Shown: in pieces, positions 25,363-36,989 of the stretch
Numbering within the stretch: the stretch's first letter is position 1
How the letters are laid out: each line of letters opens with the position of its first letter
Source: Agrococcus baldri
GTDB taxonomy: Bacteria; Actinomycetota; Actinomycetes; Actinomycetales; Microbacteriaceae
Direction of reading: 5' to 3'
DNA: 64,000 nt
Assembly: GCA_900114805.1 (NCBI GenBank)
Contig: FOZN01000003.1
Coordinates: forward strand, 1 to 64,000
Notes under the pieces: model-generated
Database searches by the model: none
What the model saw: the letters and a program-made list of their open reading frames with translations, nothing else
What the model was told of the DNA's origin: nothing
Translations under genes and position numbers: made by a program

Positions 25363-25379
25363 CTTCGATGCGGCTCAGC

Positions 25380-26299
25380 TCAGAGCTTCACGCCCGAGAT
25401 CATGGCCTGCTTGACCTCTGCGATGGCCTTGGTGACCTGGATGCCGCGCGGGCATGCATCCGTGCAGTTGAACGTCGTGCGGCAGCGCCACACGCCCTCC
25501 TGGTCGTTCAGGATGTCGAGGCGCACCTGGCTCGCCTCGTCGCGCGAGTCGAAGATGAAGCGGTGCGCGTTCACGATCGCTGCCGGGCCGAAGTACTGGC
25601 CGTCCGTCCAGAACACCGGGCACGAGGTGGTGCAGGCGGCGCAGAGGATGCACTTGGTCGTGTCGTCGAAGCGCTCGCGCTGCGCGATGGTCTGGTGGCG
25701 CTCCTTGTCGGGCTTGCCGGTGGCCTGCAGGAAGGGCTGGATCTCGCGGAAGGAGTCGAAGAACGGCTCCATGTCGACGATCAGGTCCTTCTCGAGCGGC
25801 AGGCCCTTGATCGCCTCGACGTAGATGGGCTTCGAGGTGTCGAAGTCCTTCACGAGCGCCTTGCAGGCGAGCCGGTTCTTGCCGTTGATGCGCATGGCGT
25901 CCGAGCCGCACACGCCGTGGGCGCACGAGCGGCGGAAGGCGAGCGAGGGGTCCTGCTCCCACTTGATGCGGTGCAGGGCGTCGAGGATGCGCTCGGTCGC
26001 GAACATCTGCACGTCGTAGTCGACCCAGCGCGGCTCCTCGTCGACCTCGGGGTCGTAGCGGCGCACGATGATCGTGACGGGGAAGCTCTGCGGCTCCTCG
26101 ACCGGCTCGGGCTCGACCTGGCGCGCGGTGCCCTCGGCGGCGGAGTCGGCGGGGCTCGGGGTCGTACCGCCTGCGCTCACGGCCTGCGCGTCGGCAGTCG
26201 TCGCGTCGACCGCTGCCTCAGCCTGTGCACTCGGGTCGCCGGCCTCCGATGCGCCCTCGCTGCCGAGGCTGTGCTCGTTCTTCTGCTCGCTCTGGCTCA

Positions 26300-26300
<1 letters not shown>
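25380..26300 (-). CDS. sdhB: succinate dehydrogenase iron-sulfur subunit, with long acidic N-terminal extension
   Basis: A 306-residue SdhB. The [2Fe-2S] ligands are in SCAHGVCGSDA (third ligand Asp, as in E. coli) with a fourth Cys in NRLACKAL; the [4Fe-4S] motif is CILCAACTTSCP and the [3Fe-4S] motif is CTDACPRG. The conserved fold starts only near residue 73 (FPVTIIVRRYDPE), so the first ~70 residues, rich in Ala, Glu, Ser and Thr, are an unusual low-complexity extension. The one-base overlap of the ATG with the sdhA stop supports this start. It passes electrons from SdhA to quinone. Confidence 0.95.
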
Positions 26301-28087
<1,787 letters not shown>

Positions 28088-28111
28088 GTACTGGGGATCT
28101 CCGAATCGTGC

Positions 28112-28570
28112 TTAGAGCTCTGCGCAGAACGACGGCAGCAGCGAGAGGTCCGCGCCCTCGGGGCACGGGTTGAACGTGAACGTGATGAGCGTGCCGAGGA
28201 TGATGAGGACCGCGGCCGCGATGCCGATCGCCCACAGGGCGACGGTGCGGATCGTGGGCTTGTGCACGTAGTCGTTGACGATGGTGCGCATGCCGTTCGA
28301 GCCGTGCAGGATCGCCAGCCACAGCATCAGCACATCCCACCACTGCCAGAACGGCTGGGCGAGCTTGCCGCCCACGAAGCCGAAGTCGACGGCGTGGATG
28401 CCGCCGGGGGTCCAGAGCAGGTTGAACGCCAGGTGGCCGAAGATCAGCACGACCAGCACGACGCCGGAGGCGCGCATGAAGATCCAGCCGGCCTTCTCGA
28501 GGTTCGGGCCGCGGCGGCCGGCGGAGCGGGCCGGGTAGGCGTAGTTCGGGTTCTCGATCGTCGCGGTCAT
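28112..28570 (-). CDS. sdhD: succinate dehydrogenase membrane anchor subunit
   Basis: A 152-residue, three-helix membrane protein (helices about residues 33-52, 80-100 and 110-135). The heme/quinone region shows GHLAFNLLW with His in the first helix and AILHGSNGMRTIVNDYV with His in the second. It anchors SdhAB in the membrane with SdhC. Its start overlaps the sdhC stop by one base. Confidence 0.92.
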   Translation of the reverse strand: MTATIENPNYAYPARSAGRRGPNLEKAGWIFMRASGVVLVVLIFGHLAFNLLWTPGGIHAVDFGFVGGKLAQPFWQWWDVLMLWLAILHGSNGMRTIVNDYVHKPTIRTVALWAIGIAAAVLIILGTLITFTFNPCPEGADLSLLPSFCAEL

Positions 28571-29007
28571 CAGTGGCCCCCGTCCATCGGCGAGAACACG
28601 TTGATGAGGTGCGTCGGCGTGAAGTACAGCATCAGCACGGCGACGAGGCCCATCACGATCCAGAACAGCAGGCGCTGGTGCTTGGTCGCCCACGGCCACG
28701 CGTCGACCAGGATGATGCGCAGGCCGTTCATGGCGTGCAGCACGACGGCCCCGACCAGCACGACCTCGCCGAGGCCCATGATCGGGTTCTTGTACGTCGC
28801 CATCACCGCGTTGTACGCCTCTGGACTCACGCGGATCAGCGCGGTGTCGAGCACGTGCACAAGCAGGAAGAAGTAGATCGCCACACCGGTGATGCGGTGG
28901 AGCACCCACGACCACATGCCCTCATTGCCGCGATACAGCGTGCCGCTGAACGTGGTCCTCCGAGGACTGGGGTCGGGGAGGGTGAGGCTGCTCGATGTCT
29001 CAGACAC
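28570..29007 (-). CDS. sdhC: succinate dehydrogenase cytochrome b subunit
   Basis: A 145-residue, three-helix protein. The GMWSWVLHRITGVAIYFFLL block (His in HRITG) and a second conserved His in VVLHAMNGLRII are SdhC signatures. I chose the GTG at 29005-29007 because GGAGGG lies 6-11 bases upstream; the ATG ten codons earlier has no ribosome site. First gene of the operon; a TAGGAT box on the minus strand at 29047-29052 gives a leader of about 33 nt. Confidence 0.92.
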   Translation of the reverse strand: MSETSSSLTLPDPSPRRTTFSGTLYRGNEGMWSWVLHRITGVAIYFFLLVHVLDTALIRVSPEAYNAVMATYKNPIMGLGEVVLVGAVVLHAMNGLRIILVDAWPWATKHQRLLFWIVMGLVAVLMLYFTPTHLINVFSPMDGGH

Positions 29008-29046
29008 GCGCGTTCCCTCCGTTGTTGGACCGGGCAAGGTCCCTCC

Positions 29047-29052
29047 ATCCTA
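29047..29052 (-). promoter_or_regulatory. -10 box of the sdhCDAB operon
   Basis: Minus-strand TAGGAT about 40 nt upstream of the sdhC start, followed by the GGAGGG ribosome site. No clear -35 is visible. The twin-hairpin copy 3 lies immediately upstream. Confidence 0.45.
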
Positions 29053-29088
29053 TGCCCGCCGCGAACGCGGCCGGAGACCGCCGGTGAC

Positions 29089-29162
29089 CCCGGCCCGGGA
29101 CGGGCCGGGCAGCTGGTGCCGCGGCGGAGACCCGAGAGCGTCTCCGCTCCGAGCTCCAGCGC
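29089..29162 (+). repeat. twin-hairpin intergenic element, copy 3
   Basis: Hairpin A (29089-29096 with 29102-29109, loop GGGAC), linker GCTGGTGCCGCGG (11 of 13 identical to the other copies), hairpin B (29124-29131 with 29140-29147, 8-nt loop) and tail GAGCTCCAGCGC, which ends exactly at the stop codon of the minus-strand glycosyltransferase gene. It separates that gene from the sdh promoter. The stem sequences are unlike those of copies 1 and 2, but complementarity is kept. Confidence 0.75.
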
Positions 29163-30314
29163 TCAGGCGCCGACGAGGCCGTCCGCGCCGCGGAGCGAGC
29201 GCCGCGCCGCAGCCTCGTAGTGGCCGAGCAGCTGGTCGATCACCGCTGGCCACGACCGGCCGAGCACGCGGCGGCGGCCGGCCTCACCCATCCGCGACCG
29301 CATGCCTGCATCGGCGACCAGACGCCCGACGGCGGTGCGCAGCGCGGATGCGTCGTCGGGCTCGAAGAGGAACCCGGTCGTGCCGTGGTCCACGAGGTCG
29401 ATGGGGCCGCCGGCGCGGGGCGCGACGACCGGGAGGCCGCCGGCCGCCGCCTCCTGCAGCGTCTGGCCGAAGGTCTCCTCGGCGCCGGTGTGCACGAACA
29501 GATCCATCGCGGCGTAGGCGGCGCGCAGCGCGGTGCCCGAGAGCTGCCCGAGGAACACCGGTGCGAGCGGCGCCAGCTGCCGTCGCGTGTCGTGCATGCC
29601 GGGGCCGTCGCCGACGATCGCGAGCCGGATGCCGGGCAGGCCCGCGAGCGCGTGCAGCCGGTCGAGCCCCTTCTCGGGAGCGATCCTGCCGACGTAGCCG
29701 ACGATCGTCTCCCCGCCTGGAGCGATCCGGCGGCGCAGGTTCGCCGCTGCTGGCCCTCTGCGGTTGTCGGGGTGGAAGCCGTCGAGGTCGACCCCGCGCG
29801 CCCAGCGGTGCACGCGCTTCACGCCCGCTGCTGCGAGATCGTCGAGTGCGGCGCTCGATGGGGCGAGCGTGCGGTCGGCGCTGTTGTGGATCAGCCGGAT
29901 GATCTGCCAGGCGAAGGCTGCGCCGGCGCCGAGCCGGTTGCGGCGGGCGAAGCCGGCGACATCGGTCTGGTAGATCGCGACGCTCGGCAGCCCGATGCGC
30001 GCCGCTTCGGCGATGGCCTGGCCGCCGAGCATGAACGGGCTCGCGGCGTGCAGGATGTCGGGCTGGAACCGCGCCAGCAGGGCTGCGACCTGCGGGCTCG
30101 GCAGGCCGACGGGGAAGCGCCGGTAGGCGAAGGAGGGGACCTCGTGCACGGGCACGCCGCGGTAGTGCACCGGGGCACCGCAGCGGGGCGTGATGACGAC
30201 GGCCTCGCGACCGGTGTCGACCAGATGGTCGAGCACGCGGCAGACGGAGGTGGTCACGCCGTTGACGGTCGGGAGGAAGCTCTCGGTCACGATCGCGACT
30301 CGCTCGATGCTCAC
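29163..30314 (-). CDS. GT4-family glycosyltransferase, probable GDP-mannose-dependent mannosyltransferase
   Basis: A 383-residue GT-B enzyme. The N-terminus IVTESFLPTVNGVTTSV is that of actinobacterial alpha-mannosyltransferases of the MgtA/PimB-like group; the C-terminal donor site shows GRIAPEKGLDRL and HTGAEETFGQTLQEA, an EX7E motif. The divergently transcribed neighbour makes GDP-mannose, supporting a role in mannolipid or mannosylated envelope glycan synthesis. The exact acceptor is unknown. Confidence 0.85.
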   Translation of the reverse strand: MSIERVAIVTESFLPTVNGVTTSVCRVLDHLVDTGREAVVITPRCGAPVHYRGVPVHEVPSFAYRRFPVGLPSPQVAALLARFQPDILHAASPFMLGGQAIAEAARIGLPSVAIYQTDVAGFARRNRLGAGAAFAWQIIRLIHNSADRTLAPSSAALDDLAAAGVKRVHRWARGVDLDGFHPDNRRGPAAANLRRRIAPGGETIVGYVGRIAPEKGLDRLHALAGLPGIRLAIVGDGPGMHDTRRQLAPLAPVFLGQLSGTALRAAYAAMDLFVHTGAEETFGQTLQEAAAGGLPVVAPRAGGPIDLVDHGTTGFLFEPDDASALRTAVGRLVADAGMRSRMGEAGRRRVLGRSWPAVIDQLLGHYEAAARRSLRGADGLVGA

Positions 30315-30397
30315 GGACCCACGGTAGGACTGCCGCGTGGACGCAGCCGGGAGCAGCCGGTGAACGGCCGGTGAACGGGCGGTGAGGATCGGCTGGC

Positions 30398-30403
30398 TAG
30401 GCT
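30398..30403 (+). promoter_or_regulatory. -10 box of manC (leaderless)
   Basis: TAGGCT ends 6 nt before the GTG start at 30410, with no ribosome site. Two direct copies of CCGGTGAACGG lie just upstream (about 30357-30377) and could be regulatory. Confidence 0.5.
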
Positions 30404-30409
30404 CGCACC

Positions 30410-31522
30410 GTGGCGACCCTCGACGACTTCTACAGCATCATCCCTGCGGGTGGCACCGGCTCGCGACTCTGGCCGCTGTCGCGCGCGGACGCACCGAAGT
30501 TCCTGCACGACCTCACCGGCAGCGGCAAGACGCTGCTGCGGGCGACCTACGACCGGCTGACCCCGCTGTCGGGCACTGGCCGCACGATGGTGGTCACCGG
30601 GCGCGCGCATCGGGCGGCCGTCGAGGCGCAGATCCCCGAGCTCGAGGATGCCAACATCGTGCTCGAGGCCGATCCGCGCGACTCGACCGTGGCGGTGGCG
30701 CTCGCGGCAGCGATCCTGCGCCGGCGCGAGCCGGACGTGATCGTCGGCTCGTTCGCCGCCGACCACGTGATCGCCGACGAGCGCGCGTTCCGCCGGGTGA
30801 CGGCCGAGGCCGTGGCCGCCGCGCGCGCGGGCTACATCGCCACGATCGGCATCACGCCGACCGAGCCGGCCATCGGCTTCGGCTACATCCGTGCCGGGGA
30901 CAGCGTCGGCGTCGCGGACGCGCCGCGCGCGGCGATCGTGCGGGAGTTCGTCGAGAAGCCCTCGGCCCAGGTCGCGCAGCGGTATCTCGACGAGGGCGAC
31001 TACCTCTGGAACGCGGGCATGTTCATCGCCCGTGCCGATGTGCTGCTCGCCGAGCTCGCGGCGGAGGAGCCGGAGCTCGCCGCGCAGATCGAGGAGCTGG
31101 CCGAGGCCTGGGACGAGCCGGCACGACGCGGTCCGGCGGTCGACCGCATCTGGCCGCAGCTGCAGAAGATCGCGATCGACTACTCGGTGGCCGAGCCCGC
31201 GGCCGCCCGCGGCCGCATGGTGGTCGTGCCGGGCGACTTCGACTGGGACGACGTGGGCGACTTCTCGGCCGTCGCGAAGCTGCACAACAACGGCCGCCGC
31301 GGGCGGCTCGCGATCCTCGGCAGCGAGGGCACGGTGCTGGCCGACTCGGCGAGCGGCATCGTGGTCTCGCAGTCGAAGCGCATCGTCTCGGTGGTGGGCA
31401 TCCACGACGTGGTGGTGGTGGACACCCCGGATGCGCTGCTGGTCACCACGACCGACAATGCGCAGCGGGTGAAGCAGGTCGTCGACGCGGTGCGCCGCTC
31501 GGGCAACACCGACGCGCTCTGA
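30410..31522 (+). CDS. manC: mannose-1-phosphate guanylyltransferase
   Basis: A 370-residue nucleotidyltransferase with the GTP-binding start IIPAGGTGSRLWPLSR, the FVEKPSAQ block and DYLWNAGMFIARAD, followed by GDFDWDDVGDF; all are standard for GDP-mannose pyrophosphorylases. It lacks the extra isomerase domain of ManC/AlgA fusions. It makes GDP-mannose from mannose-1-phosphate and GTP, and the divergent GT4 gene is a likely consumer. The GTG start is set by the TAGGCT box. Confidence 0.93.
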   Translation: MATLDDFYSIIPAGGTGSRLWPLSRADAPKFLHDLTGSGKTLLRATYDRLTPLSGTGRTMVVTGRAHRAAVEAQIPELEDANIVLEADPRDSTVAVALAAAILRRREPDVIVGSFAADHVIADERAFRRVTAEAVAAARAGYIATIGITPTEPAIGFGYIRAGDSVGVADAPRAAIVREFVEKPSAQVAQRYLDEGDYLWNAGMFIARADVLLAELAAEEPELAAQIEELAEAWDEPARRGPAVDRIWPQLQKIAIDYSVAEPAAARGRMVVVPGDFDWDDVGDFSAVAKLHNNGRRGRLAILGSEGTVLADSASGIVVSQSKRIVSVVGIHDVVVVDTPDALLVTTTDNAQRVKQVVDAVRRSGNTDAL

Positions 31523-31549
31523 CGACCGCAGCGCACCGCCGCAGGGGCC

Positions 31550-31566
31550 GTGCGCCACGCGCGCAC
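31550..31566 (+). terminator. short hairpin after manC
   Basis: GTGCGC (31550-31555) and GCGCAC (31561-31566) flank a 5-nt loop between manC and the first lipoprotein gene. Short and without a T-run, so a weak candidate. Confidence 0.4.
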
Positions 31567-31577
31567 CCAGGGCCGGT

Positions 31578-31583
31578 TACGAT
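31578..31583 (+). promoter_or_regulatory. -10 box of the first BMP lipoprotein gene
   Basis: TACGAT lies 26 nt upstream of the TTG start, with a ribosome site AAGGAG between, so this transcript has a short normal leader. Confidence 0.45.
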
Positions 31584-31609
31584 TGCGCCACCGCACGAAG
31601 GAGTCGCCC

Positions 31610-32680
31610 TTGTCCCGCACGCTCGCTGTCCCCGCGCTCGCCGCCCTCGTCCTGCTCGCCGGCTGCGCCGCGCCTCCGCCCGCCGAATCCGGCGCTCCCG
31701 GCGATCCCGGTGCCGAGCAGTCGCTCGAGTGCGCGCAGATGGTCACGAACTCGGGCGGCCTGAACGACCGCTCGTTCAACGAGACCAGCTGGGCGGGCAT
31801 GGAGCGCGCGCAGGAGGAGCTCGGCGTCGAGGTCAACGCGCTCGTCTCGACCACCGAGAGCGACCTCGCCCCGAACGTGGCAGCGGCAGTCGGCACCGGC
31901 TGCGGCTTCGTGCTGACCGTCGGCTACGAGCTTGTCGCCGCGACCGAGGAGCAGGCGGCAGCGAATCCCGACGTGCAGTTCGCGATCGTCGACGAGATCG
32001 TCGAGGCGCCGAACGTGCGCTCCATCGTCTTCGACACCGCGCAGGCGGCCTACCTCGCCGGCTACACCGCCGCATCCGTCACCGAGACCGGCATCGTCGC
32101 CACGTTCGGCGGCGGCAACCAGCCGCCGGTGACGCTGTTCATGGATGGCTTCGCCGCCGGCATCGACGCCTACAACGAGGCGAAGGGCACCCAGGTCGAG
32201 CTGCTCGGCTGGGACCCGGAGTCGCAGGACGGCACCTTCACCGGCGACTTCGAGAACGTCAGCCTCGGCCAGTCGCAGACGCAGGCGTTCATCTCGCAGG
32301 GCGCCGACGTGATCCTGCCGGTCGCGGGGCAGGTCGGCGAGGGCGCCTTCCGCGCCTCGCTCGACGCCGGCGGCGAGGCGCTCGTGATCTGGGTCGACAA
32401 CGACGGCTATGACACGCTGCCGGCCGAGTTCCACCCGCTGCTGCTGACCAGCATCCTGAAGAACACGGAGGACGCCGTGGTCGGCGCCGTCGAGGACGCC
32501 GTCGACGGCACGATCTCGAACGAGCCCATCATCGGCACCCTCGACAACGGCGGTGTCGACATCGCGCCGTTCCACGACCTCGACTCGCGCGTCAGCGACG
32601 AGACGAAGGCCGAGCTGGATGCGCTGCGGCAGCAGATCATCGCCGGCGAGATCACGGTGGAGTCGCCCTCGAGCCCCTGA
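31610..32680 (+). CDS. BMP-family nucleoside-binding lipoprotein 1
   Basis: A 356-residue extracytoplasmic solute-binding protein. The signal peptide ends in the lipobox LLAGCA; after it come TNSGGLNDRSFNETSWAGM and later FDTAQAAYLAGYTAASVT and MDGFAAGIDAYN, typical of the Bmp/PnrA-type nucleoside receptors. The TTG start was chosen from the AAGGAG ribosome site and signal peptide. It is paralogous to the next gene and lies just upstream of the cognate ABC genes, so it should deliver nucleosides to them. Confidence 0.92.
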   Translation: MSRTLAVPALAALVLLAGCAAPPPAESGAPGDPGAEQSLECAQMVTNSGGLNDRSFNETSWAGMERAQEELGVEVNALVSTTESDLAPNVAAAVGTGCGFVLTVGYELVAATEEQAAANPDVQFAIVDEIVEAPNVRSIVFDTAQAAYLAGYTAASVTETGIVATFGGGNQPPVTLFMDGFAAGIDAYNEAKGTQVELLGWDPESQDGTFTGDFENVSLGQSQTQAFISQGADVILPVAGQVGEGAFRASLDAGGEALVIWVDNDGYDTLPAEFHPLLLTSILKNTEDAVVGAVEDAVDGTISNEPIIGTLDNGGVDIAPFHDLDSRVSDETKAELDALRQQIIAGEITVESPSSP

Positions 32681-32695
32681 GCGGGACTCAGCAAT

Positions 32696-32708
32696 TGCAA
32701 CGATTGCA
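32696..32708 (+). promoter_or_regulatory. palindrome between the two BMP lipoprotein genes
   Basis: TGCAA-CGA-TTGCA is a perfect 5-bp-arm inverted repeat in a locally AT-rich patch, reminiscent of LacI/GntR-type operators. A TATGCT box follows at 32752-32757 upstream of the second lipoprotein gene. It could control that gene separately; the binding protein is unknown. Confidence 0.4.
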
Positions 32709-32815
32709 TTGCGGTGTAACCGGCACGGCGCCCACGGGGCGGATGCGGCTCTATGCTCGACCCAACATGCGCTACGCCGCGCCGCGGCGAGCATCCTTTG
32801 CACTGGAGGAATCCC

Positions 32816-33922
32816 TTGAGGAAGACCACTCGATCCGCCCTCCGCGGCGGCGCGATCGCGCTCGGCGCGTCGCTGCTGCTCGCCGGTTGTGCCGCTGCGC
32901 CGGAGGCGCCCGCTGAGTCCGAGCCGACCGGCTCGGAGCCCGCGGCCACGGCCGACATCACGCCCTGCATCGTCTCCGACTCGGGCGGCTTCGACGACCG
33001 CTCGTTCAACCAGCTCGGCCTCGAGGGCCTCACCGCCGCGGCAGAGTCGCTCGGCGTCGAGCCCATCTCGGTCGAGTCGCAGTCCGCTGCCGACTACGCG
33101 CCCAACCTCTCGAGCGTCATCGACCAGGGCTGCAACATGATCGTCTCGGTCGGCTTCTCGCTCGCCGAGGCGACCGCAGCGTCGGCTGAGGCCAACCCCG
33201 ACCTCAACTACGCGATCATCGACGACAGCTCGATCGATCTGCCCAACGTGCAGCCCATCGTGTACGACACCGCGCAGGCGGCCTTCCTGGCCGGCTACGC
33301 AGCCGCCTCCTACACCGAGACGGGCATCATCGCCACCTGGGGCGGCCTGCCGATCCCGCCGGTGACGATCTTCATGGATGGCTTCTACGAGGGCGCCATG
33401 TACTTCAACGAGCAGAACGGCACGGACGTGCAGGTGCTCGGCTGGGACCCCGAGGCGCAGGACGGCTCGTTCACGGGCGGCTTCGAGGCCGGCGTCGAGG
33501 CGAAGTCGATGGCTCAGACCTTCATCGGCCAGAACGCTGACGTGCTGCTGCCCGTCGGCGGCCCGATCTTCCTGTCGGCCGCAGAGGCGATCCGCGACCA
33601 GGGCGACGACTCGGGCATCGCGCTGGTGGGCGTCGACGCCGACCTGTACGAGACGTCGACCGAGAACGCCGACCTCTTCCTGACCTCGATCCTCAAGGGC
33701 ATGGCGACCGGTGTGGAGACGGTCGTGAACCAGGCCGCTGCCGGCGAGTTCTCGAGCGAGCCGTACGTCGGAACGCTCGAGAACGAGGGCGTCGCGCTTG
33801 CGCCGTTCCACGACTTCGAAGACGTTGTCGACCCGGAGCTGCAGGCTCAGCTCGACGAGATCACGGCCGGCATCATCGCCGGTGACATCGTGGTCGAGTC
33901 TCCGTCCAGCCCGCAGCAGTAA
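32816..33922 (+). CDS. BMP-family nucleoside-binding lipoprotein 2
   Basis: A 368-residue paralogue of the preceding lipoprotein, with a signal peptide and lipobox LLAGCA, SDSGGFDDRSFNQLGLEG, YDTAQAAFLAGYAAASYTE and MDGFYEGAMYFNE. The TTG start follows a GGAGGAA ribosome site with good spacing. Many positions differ from copy 1, especially in the ligand-facing loops, so the two may bind different nucleosides. It has its own upstream region and is followed by a strong hairpin terminator, so it can be expressed apart from the transporter genes. Confidence 0.92.
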   Translation: MRKTTRSALRGGAIALGASLLLAGCAAAPEAPAESEPTGSEPAATADITPCIVSDSGGFDDRSFNQLGLEGLTAAAESLGVEPISVESQSAADYAPNLSSVIDQGCNMIVSVGFSLAEATAASAEANPDLNYAIIDDSSIDLPNVQPIVYDTAQAAFLAGYAAASYTETGIIATWGGLPIPPVTIFMDGFYEGAMYFNEQNGTDVQVLGWDPEAQDGSFTGGFEAGVEAKSMAQTFIGQNADVLLPVGGPIFLSAAEAIRDQGDDSGIALVGVDADLYETSTENADLFLTSILKGMATGVETVVNQAAAGEFSSEPYVGTLENEGVALAPFHDFEDVVDPELQAQLDEITAGIIAGDIVVESPSSPQQ

Positions 33923-33932
33923 GCACACATCG

Positions 33933-33968
33933 CGCGTGGGGGTCGGCGCCTGCCGGCCCCCACACGCG
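33933..33968 (+). terminator. terminator after the second BMP lipoprotein gene
   Basis: GGGGGTCGGC (33938-33947) pairs with GCCGGCCCCC (33952-33961) with one G-T wobble and a 4-nt loop, extended by CGCGT/ACGCG outside a small bulge. Placement just after the receptor gene suggests partial termination, giving more receptor than transporter mRNA. Confidence 0.75.
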
Positions 33969-34047
33969 TGAGCGGCACCGGAGCGCGCGCTCGCGCGCAT
34001 ACCCACTAGATTCACTTGCGTCGTCACCGTCGTCGAAGGAAGGGCAC

Positions 34048-35579
34048 ATGACCCTCGAGCTCAAGGGCATCACGAAGCGCTTCGGCGCCCTCACCGCCAA
34101 CGATCACATCGACCTCGAGGTGAACGCGGGCGAGATCCACTGCCTGCTGGGTGAGAACGGCGCCGGCAAGTCGACCCTCATGAACGTGCTCTACGGGCTC
34201 TATCAGGCCGATGAGGGCCAGATCCTGCTCGATGGCGAGGTGCAGCACTTCTCCGGTCCCGGGGACGCCATGCGCGCCGGCATCGGCATGGTGCACCAGC
34301 ACTTCATGCTGATCCCGGTCTTCACCGTCGCCGAGAACGTGCTGCTCGGGCACGAGAAGGCGCTCGGCGGGCTCTCCGGCGCCAAGCAGAAGGTGCGCGA
34401 GATCTCCGACCGCTTCGGCTTCCACATCGATCCGGACGCGAAGATCGAGGACCTGCCCGTCGGTGTGCAGCAGCGGGTCGAGATCATCAAGGCGCTGTCG
34501 CAGGATGCGAAGGTGCTCGTGTTCGACGAGCCCACCGCCGTGCTGACGCCGCGGGAGACCGACGAGCTGATGGCGATCATGCAGCAGCTCCGCGACGAGG
34601 GCACTGCCATCGTCTTCATCACCCACAAGCTGCGCGAGGTGCGCGCGATCGCCGACCGCATCACGGTCATCCGCCTGGGCAAGGTGGTCGGCGAGGCGAG
34701 CCGCGAGGACTCCAGCAACGAGCTCGCCTCGATGATGGTCGGCCGTGCGGTCGAGCTGACCGTGCAGAAGAGCCCGCCGGTGCTCACGGACAACATCGTC
34801 GAGATCCGTGGGCTCACCGTGCTGGACGCCATCGGCCAGAAGGTCGTCAACGACGTCTCCTTCGATGTCCGCGGCGGCGAGGTGCTGTGCATCGCCGGTG
34901 TGCAGGGCAACGGTCAGACCGAGCTGACCGAGGCGATCATCGGCATGCAGCCGCGCACGACGGGTTCCATCAAGCTCAACGGTCTCGAGCTGCAGGGGAA
35001 GTCGGTGCGCGAGGTGCTCGATTCGGGCGTCGGCTTCGTGCCGGAGGACAGGACGGTCGACGGCCTCGTCGGCGACTTCACGATCGCCGAGAACCTCATG
35101 CTCGACCGCTACCGGGGCGAGCCCTTCGTCAGGGTCGGATCGATCGACCGAGCCGTGCGCGATGAGTTCGCGACGGAGAAGCTGGATGCCTTCGACATCC
35201 GAGCCCAGGGCATCGACACGCATGTCGGCACCCTCTCCGGCGGCAACCAGCAGAAGGTGGTGCTCGCCCGCGAGCTCGGCCGCCCGCTGTCACTGTTCGT
35301 CGCCTCGCAGCCCACCCGCGGTCTGGATGTCGGCTCGATCGAGTTCGTGCACAGCCAGGTCATCGCGAGCCGCGACGCGGGCATCCCCGTCATCGTCGTC
35401 TCGACAGAGCTCGACGAGGTGGTCGGTCTGGCCGACCGCATCGCGGTGATGTACCGCGGCGGCGTGGTGGGCGTCGTGCCGGCCGACACCAGCCGTGACA
35501 CGCTCGGCCTGATGATGGCCGGCGAGCCTCCCGCGGCTGCACCCGCAGATCCGACCGACCCGAGCGAAGGAGCGGCAGC

Positions 35580-35583
<4 letters not shown>
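34048..35583 (+). CDS. nucleoside ABC transporter ATP-binding protein (two NBDs)
   Basis: A 511-residue tandem ATPase of the sugar/nucleoside importer class. The first domain has GENGAGKST and FDEPTAVLTP but a weak signature (VGVQQRVEII). The second has a degenerate P-loop (GVQGNGQTELTE) but an intact LSGGNQQKVVLAREL signature and QPTRGLDVGS Walker B region. This asymmetry is normal for RbsA/YufO-type proteins. The ATG has a GAAGGAAG ribosome site; a TAGATT box lies around 34007-34012. It energises the two permeases that follow, overlapping the first by a GTGA. Confidence 0.93.

Positions 35584-36985
<1,402 letters not shown>

Positions 36986-36989
<4 letters not shown>

Noticed and set aside
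30357-30377. Two CCGGTGAACGG direct repeats before manC
   Set aside because: They may be regulatory, but two GC-rich 11-mers alone are too weak for a separate finding.
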